From Cyclaneusma minus (lineage: Eukaryota; Ascomycota; Leotiomycetes; Marthamycetales; Marthamycetaceae): 64,000 nt of DNA. The stretch's first letter is position 1, and every line of letters begins with the position of its first letter. Under the pieces are notes generated by a model. The model was not told where the DNA came from. It saw nothing but the letters and a program-made list of their open reading frames with translations, and did no database searches. The stretch spans positions 1 to 64,000 of the forward strand of contig JAKZHN010000037.1 of the NCBI GenBank assembly GCA_037179335.1, written 5' to 3'. Both the position numbers and the translations under genes were made by a program. Of the stretch, positions 59,196-64,000 are shown piece by piece.

Positions 59196-59929
59196 GAGCG
59201 CGGGCGTAAGCGTTTGGCGGGAAATTTTGCTTAATTGAAAATAGTGAGGCCCTGCGACAGCAGGTGCGACAGCAGTAGGTGGTTTCGGTGGCGAGTGAGC
59301 GCAAATATTCTAGATCCAATCAGCAAACCATTAGAGCCAAAGCCCCACGTGACAAGAAATTTAGTGCAAGGAAAATGTATAAATAACCCCCCAATCCTCC
59401 TTTCTTTTGCTTCCCCAAGAATGCAAAAACCACGCAAATCTTTCTGATTACCGAATCGAAGTTGTGCATAGAGCGCAAGAGCTTATGGGAACTTTCAGTC
59501 TGAACGAGTTGGGGGTAGCGGGGCGTGTGGACAGTAAGCGGATGGGATGACAGCAGCGAGGGATGTGTTTGGTGGCGGTTTCGACGCTGCATGTTTTGCA
59601 ACAAGATACCTGAACAGATTTGAGGCAGATGCCTCCAGAAAGAGAACTAGGGAATTAGCAAGGCGAACTAGTGGACCTGGGAAAGTGCTTGCTCGCGCCT
59701 ACTCCCTACAATATAGGGCAAGATGCTTCGGTTTTTTGTGGAGGAAAAAAAAGGGCGGGTCAAGACCCCTTATAGAAAAATCTAGGCACCAGCAGACGTA
59801 CCTAGGCCAGGCAAGAATCACGTGCCAGACAAAAGTCACCTTGAGGCCAGCAACTCACTCTTTTTCATCAATCATCAGGCAAAGCACTTAGACACATCTC
59901 CACCCGACCACCGCCTACCTCACGCCACC

Positions 59930-61220
59930 CTACCCCCGCCCCCCAATCCACCCCTCCACCACCCCCGCAATCTCCAAATTATTCCCCTCAAGATACAAAA
60001 AATGCCCATTTCCCTCCACCCCCCTCTCACCCAACCTAATCCACTCCGTCCTCACCCCCGCCTGCTCCAAATAAGCAACCGTGCAATGATCATACGTGAT
60101 ATGCGGACTCGCCGCCCCTGTAATAGCCACATACGGCACCTTAGCAATATTTTTCAGCTGTCTCGCCGGCTCCGCCTGCATAATACAAGACCTCTTCCCA
60201 GGCGTATCGCGCCCGACAACGATGGTTTGGAGCTGCGAGCAGTTGGTAACAGGCGGGTCGTAAGCGATCATCGTGGATGTTAGACCGCATGGACGAGCGA
60301 AGCTGTATCCGACTGCAGGGACAGTGCTGTTGCCGACGAGATTCTGGAACGGCGTGTTGTCCGGCTCGAGGTTGATGCTGCCTTTGATGAGCGACGGACA
60401 GTGGTCGCTCATGAGCATCGCGTATGTCGCTCCTGCGGAGTGTGATATAACATAACTCTTTCCGCCAATCATGGACAGTAGCTTGCATCCCGCGGAGCGC
60501 ATGCTGAGTTCCAGCGCTACGGAATTCGAAGATAGTGGTATCATGGCTTTCATGAAAGCATCGAAATATGGGTCGCCTTGAGTGCCGTTGCCGGGCCATT
60601 GTGTGTGGTTTACAGACTGTGGGTACGGGTGCATGAGCTCGGGGGCGGTGTAATCGTCCTCTGTGATGGTGACTGTGGAGGCGATTTTCATGGGGTAGAT
60701 GGCTGTTTGTGACTGCGAAGAGCGGCCGACGGAGGTGATGTCTAGAATGTAGACTAGATAGCCGCGGGAGACGAAGTAGGAGGCCCAGCCCATGCGGTTA
60801 TCGGGGGTATTCAACCACGCCTGCGTATAACAACCACATCAGCTCCTACCCAGAACCTCTCAAGCCCCAACTCGATGACAAATCACGGGTAAGGCTGAGC
60901 AAGCAAGAACTCACAGCACCACTGGGCACGCCCGCATTAATAAAGACTAGTGGCTCCGCGTGCTTCGCCCCAAGCACTGGCGTCAATTTCTCCACGTACA
61001 TCTGGTCGGAGTAGATGCTCGAATTATACGACGATTCGTAGACGTACTCGCCGCCGATGTAGAAGAAATCGCGGACCATGGCGATTTCGTTGGAGCGGCA
61101 GTACTGGCTCACGGCGTTGATGCCGGTGCAATCGACGCCGTTTCTGCCGCGGGAAGGGAAGGAGGCGGTTTGGAGGATTAGGAGGGCCCAGAGGGCGGAG
61201 GCGGAGGGGCGGAGAAGCAT
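59930..61220 (-). CDS. Secreted alpha/beta hydrolase, two exons
   Basis: Exon 1 (61220-60915) and exon 2 (60820-59930) join across a 94-bp intron (GTGAGT...ACGCAG, branch GCTGAT) to 398 residues. The first 20 residues form a signal peptide (ALWALLILQTASF). The fold is alpha/beta hydrolase: LNTPDNRMGWASYF and GYLVYILDITSVGRS near the junction, nucleophile Ser230 in the elbow SHSAG, a likely acid in NLEPDNTPF (E254), and His375 in GNGHFLYLEGNN. This matches a family of secreted fungal hydrolases whose substrates are mostly unknown. Several Asn-X-Ser/Thr sites (NHT, NGT, NST, NCS) fit secretion. It is the first confident gene after the array. Confidence 0.9.
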
Positions 61221-64000
61221 GGTGAGGGGATGTTATGGTGGAGGTGGAGCGGTTGTGGTGTGGATCGCTGGCGCCACCTTCATATACCTGCACCTGCCTT
61301 CCTTTTTTTTTCGAGGGTCCAGAAAATAGTGGACGTGAGTTGGCTTCAATTGGTTATTGGAAAGTAAAGTTTTGTTGTTTAGGTGTCGATGAATAGCGTT
61401 GAATAATAATTCTCGTTGAGTTGGGCCTTATCCAAGCAGATGAGATCTCTTTGACGGCGAGGGCTGAGGGGATTTGATAGAGTACATGACTTTTAACATC
61501 CCTTGAAGATTGTCAACTTGGAAAAGCATCGACTGTGAGAAATTCGGTGCGATGGACTCGATGGACTCGGTGGACTCGATTGAATCACTCGATAGCAGAC
61601 ATGGAAGTCTGACGCCCTACCTAAAACGGCTAAAGTGATATGTTCAGATTGTGGACTCGGTCGTTGGCAGGCCGCAGACTGGGTCACCACTGGGATGATG
61701 AGCTGCCAACACCACACACCGATTCGCTAGCTCGAGCGGTGTCCGGCTCATGCATCCGGGTATTGTCCGACTGCACGTGACGGCTTTGCATTTGCGGAAG
61801 CGGTACGAATAGGCCATCTCCGTCCAGTCTGAACTTCTCTTGAGGTCTCGTGAAGTCTTGAGGTCTTGTGAGGTCTTGTGAAGCAATAGACACATCATTC
61901 TGCCTCGCATATCCTCGACATGACACAGCAGCGCCCTGCTGCACGCAATCAACTCGTACATGTTCTATGCTGCAAGGCCAATGAAACAGTAAAGGCCGAA
62001 AATTCGACAAAATGATTGGTTCGCGCAACTGAACATATGTACGGACGTTTTGGTACTACGCCAGCACGTGAGACTTGGGCTGGTCCTCATCATGTCCTCA
62101 TCATCAGCCTATGTTTCGAGGGTGCCAGAGGAAGACTCGTGTCCGGGAGGGGAGATTTGACGGCAGTTGAGGCAGGCTGAAGCGCGACTTCGCGATACAC
62201 AGATTGTGATTGCTATGCCAGAGACAGACCCAAGTACCCGAGACAGAGAAGCCAGAGGTTAACTCCCTGGGGCAATGCGTAGGAGTGACAGCGGATCGCG
62301 GGAGCATCGGAATGAGACGACGCCATTGACGGAGTGGCACTTCGCCGTGCAGTGAGATTTAAGCTGGTATGGAACCCCTTTCCAGAAAGCTGAAGCTGAG
62401 AATAATTGGAGACTGTGACGGAGGGGGGCGGAGAAGAGACGAAATATGGAAGGCCGAATAGTGAAGACCCACCGTGTGCAGAATGCATCAAGTATTTGCA
62501 TTCAATTGCATTTCGATAACGATGCGCATTGGAAGGGGGAATATGGCATTGATGGGCGGAGGCCTATTTTTTGAAAACTGCATCTTCATCTCCCCAAGCG
62601 CCCGCCACCGCAAACACTGTTTGGTTCAGCATAGAGACAACTGGGTGGATGTGGACTCGAAGTCAGAAGTGGCAGCGGTCGAGTCGATGGGGAATTGCAT
62701 CAGGCCAATCTGCGCGCCCTTCAATGGTACCACTCATCTGGATTTCGATGGCTGCAACGTGCCTCACTCATCTGGGGAGCACGGCGCCAGGAACTCATTC
62801 GCGTGCCAGCTGGTGAACCATGGGACAGCTCACCCATCTCGTGCGCCGGTGGAACGCAAAACGGCGGTCGGCGGCCCGTGGAGCTGGACTGCGAAGGCTA
62901 GAAGGCACATTTTTTCTATTTCGGGGCCAAGGGACGATGGACTTGGGGATGGGATGGGGGCTTCGGATCGCCGGGTTGCAGAATGCCAGAGCCCTTGGGA
63001 CAGGCTGGAATGCGGCATGATTGGGCCCGACGAGCAGCAGCTTGGGATGCAGGCGATGTGTTGGCAGACCGGCAGTGCTGCGCCTCGAGTGTCTTTTCCT
63101 CTTGAGGTTGTTGATGTTGGCGGAGGTGGTAATGGATTTCAATGCGCATAAGAGGGCGATGGTCCCTGCGCCACGCTATCCACCTGCTATCAGGCGCTGT
63201 TCCCCTCTGCCGGGCCCGAATTCTCCGTCGCTCGCCGAGATTGCGAGAACGACTTTTACCTCAGGAACAGTTGACCTCTTACCAGCAACCTTAACAGCAC
63301 GCATTAAGAGGGAAGGGGCTAGCGGCCGTCAGCGAGGAGGGAACCTGGAAGCGAGAGGGAAGGAGTTTCAGATGCTTCTTTTTCTCGAACAGCTTCATCT
63401 GTCTTCACTTAATCTCGTGCCGTGGATTCCTTTTCTCCTCGACGCGTCTCCCACTTCTCGCCCACTTTAGCGATTGCCGTCGCCACATATTGTCGTCGCC
63501 GATCTTCCCCATCACCACCTCCACACCCAACACTCTCACTCCAGCGGCCAGCTCTGCTCGACTGCCGCCCACCGCACGCACCGCTAGAGCAACTGGTACC
63601 GGTCACACTCGCCGCCGTCCCCCTCGCACGACCTGGCCTGCAGCAATAATCACGGCACGCAGTAAACCGGCTCTGGTGCGACGCGCTGTTCTCTGCTGCC
63701 AGCCCATGCGAGCGCCTAGTCCAGCATAGCTCTGCACTTCTCGGCCCCAACCACGCCCAATTGGTTGTCGGCCCGCTCTCTTTTGGGGAGCTTTAATCTC
63801 TGTGCACCTGTGCGCTGCGTCACAACCCCTGAACCAGACGATAATTATCGGCGACCCGCCCGCAAGAACTGATCCCACCACGCACCTCCGCTCGCCCACT
63901 CTTCCTCGAAAGATACCCCCATTGCGCGCCGAACGCGTCCGTCAACCTCGAGAGATCCTCGAGAACCGGCATTGACAGCTTCGCACTGAAACACCTTACT
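61221..64000. other. Right-end region without confident gene
   Basis: Short local repeats lie at about 61545-61580 (GATGGACTCG type) and 61839-61880 (GAGGTCTTGTGAAG type). Plus-strand frames at 62474-63151 and 63021-63470 show no family features. The GC-rich, CT-rich DNA after 63400 could be the promoter or 5' UTR of a gene beyond the window. Confidence 0.4.

Larger units (their letters stand above)
50660..59500 (+). repeat. Tandem array of ~360-bp promoter-like units
   Basis: About 22 head-to-tail units. TATA-type boxes start at 50699 (weak), 51052, 51371, 51722, 52052, 52381, 52789 (weak), 53151 (TAGAAATA), 53481, 53855, 54226, 55310, 56032, 56394, 56751, 57112, 57494, 57873, 58229, 58603, 58958 and 59378. 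Spacing is 319-420 bp, mostly 350-380, except across two inserted elements. Each unit has a GACGACAGCAG-type element about 240 bp after the TATA, then in the later units GTTTCGGTGGTGAGTG, then TAGCGCCAAAG before the next TATA block. The conserved part is the promoter-like block; no reading frame is conserved and no unit encodes a convincing protein. Function unknown; tandem non-coding transcription units are the simplest reading. Confidence 0.85.

Noticed and set aside
38200..59500. Centromere hypothesis (AT-rich block plus CACGTGAC sites plus a nearby Scm3 gene)
   Set aside because: The Scm3 gene's location says nothing about centromere position, CACGTGAC is a common promoter site, and AT-rich blocks occur elsewhere in the window.
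50660..59500. Array as 5S rRNA, spliced-leader or U6-type gene cluster
   Set aside because: No 5S sequence or internal Pol III boxes, no Sm-type site, and T-runs right after the TATA would stop Pol III.
50660..59500. CRISPR-like array
   Set aside because: Units are ~360 bp, diverged along their whole length and in a eukaryotic genome.
62474..63151. Plus-strand frame of 225 codons near the right end
   Set aside because: GC-rich DNA gives long chance frames; no motif or family resemblance, and overlapping frames of similar length exist on both strands.

Overview
The window looks like nuclear DNA of a filamentous ascomycete (Pezizomycotina). Genes are compact, introns are 50-130 nt with GTAAGT-type donors and CTAAC/CTGAC branch points, and housekeeping proteins are of fungal type (Atg6, Pex13, an Scm3-type CENP-A chaperone, NDUFAF7, a mitochondrial cysteine-synthase-like protein). 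Ordinary GC-balanced DNA alternates with extremely AT-rich blocks (1-2960, 41130-50660, 54370-55060) that have no genuine ORFs and look like mutated, RIP-type transposon graveyards. No species can be named from the sequence alone.

Layout: 1-2960 AT-rich block; 4568-5941 MYND-finger protein, with a MITE seven bases after its stop; 6480-7342 (minus) decayed BAHD-type acyltransferase; 8867-11476 unknown large protein with an in-frame TAG after codon 35; 11896-12117 MITE; 12444-15011 (minus) disordered protein with a C-terminal duplication; 15562-15794 degraded MITE; 16121-17476 (minus) cysteine-synthase-like protein, divergent from NDUFAF7 at 17711-19398; 20206-24384 (minus) Scm3-like chaperone with AT-hook, Myb and zinc-finger segments, divergent from Atg6 at 24755-26351; 27449-27993 (minus) small secreted eight-cysteine protein; 29037-29874 (minus) CxxC protein; 30729-31292 poly-G and 444-base poly-C assembly artefact; 32583-34059 (minus) Pex13; 35023-36432 (minus) rhodopsin-fold membrane protein; then about 23 kb without convincing protein genes; 59930-61220 (minus) secreted alpha/beta hydrolase; 61221-64000 no confident gene.

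The gene-poor 23 kb holds the most unusual feature. About 22 head-to-tail units of roughly 360 bp (50.7-59.5 kb), plus four clear and several decayed units at 38.2-41.1 kb, each carry a promoter-like block: TATA box, CT-rich initiator and, in one subfamily, CACGTGAC at 24-28 bp before the TATA. Each also has a conserved GACGACAGCAG-type element. No reading frame is conserved. A 9.5 kb AT-rich block splits the array; a hAT element (8-bp target duplication) and a TA-flanked MITE lie within it, and subtracting their lengths restores the ~365-bp period. An intron-bearing tRNA lies among the left units. The array may be a family of tandem non-coding transcription units.

Mobile DNA includes a TA-flanked MITE family (four copies), two non-autonomous hAT-type elements, one with a paralogous empty site, and a pair of LTR-like direct repeats 4870 bp apart.
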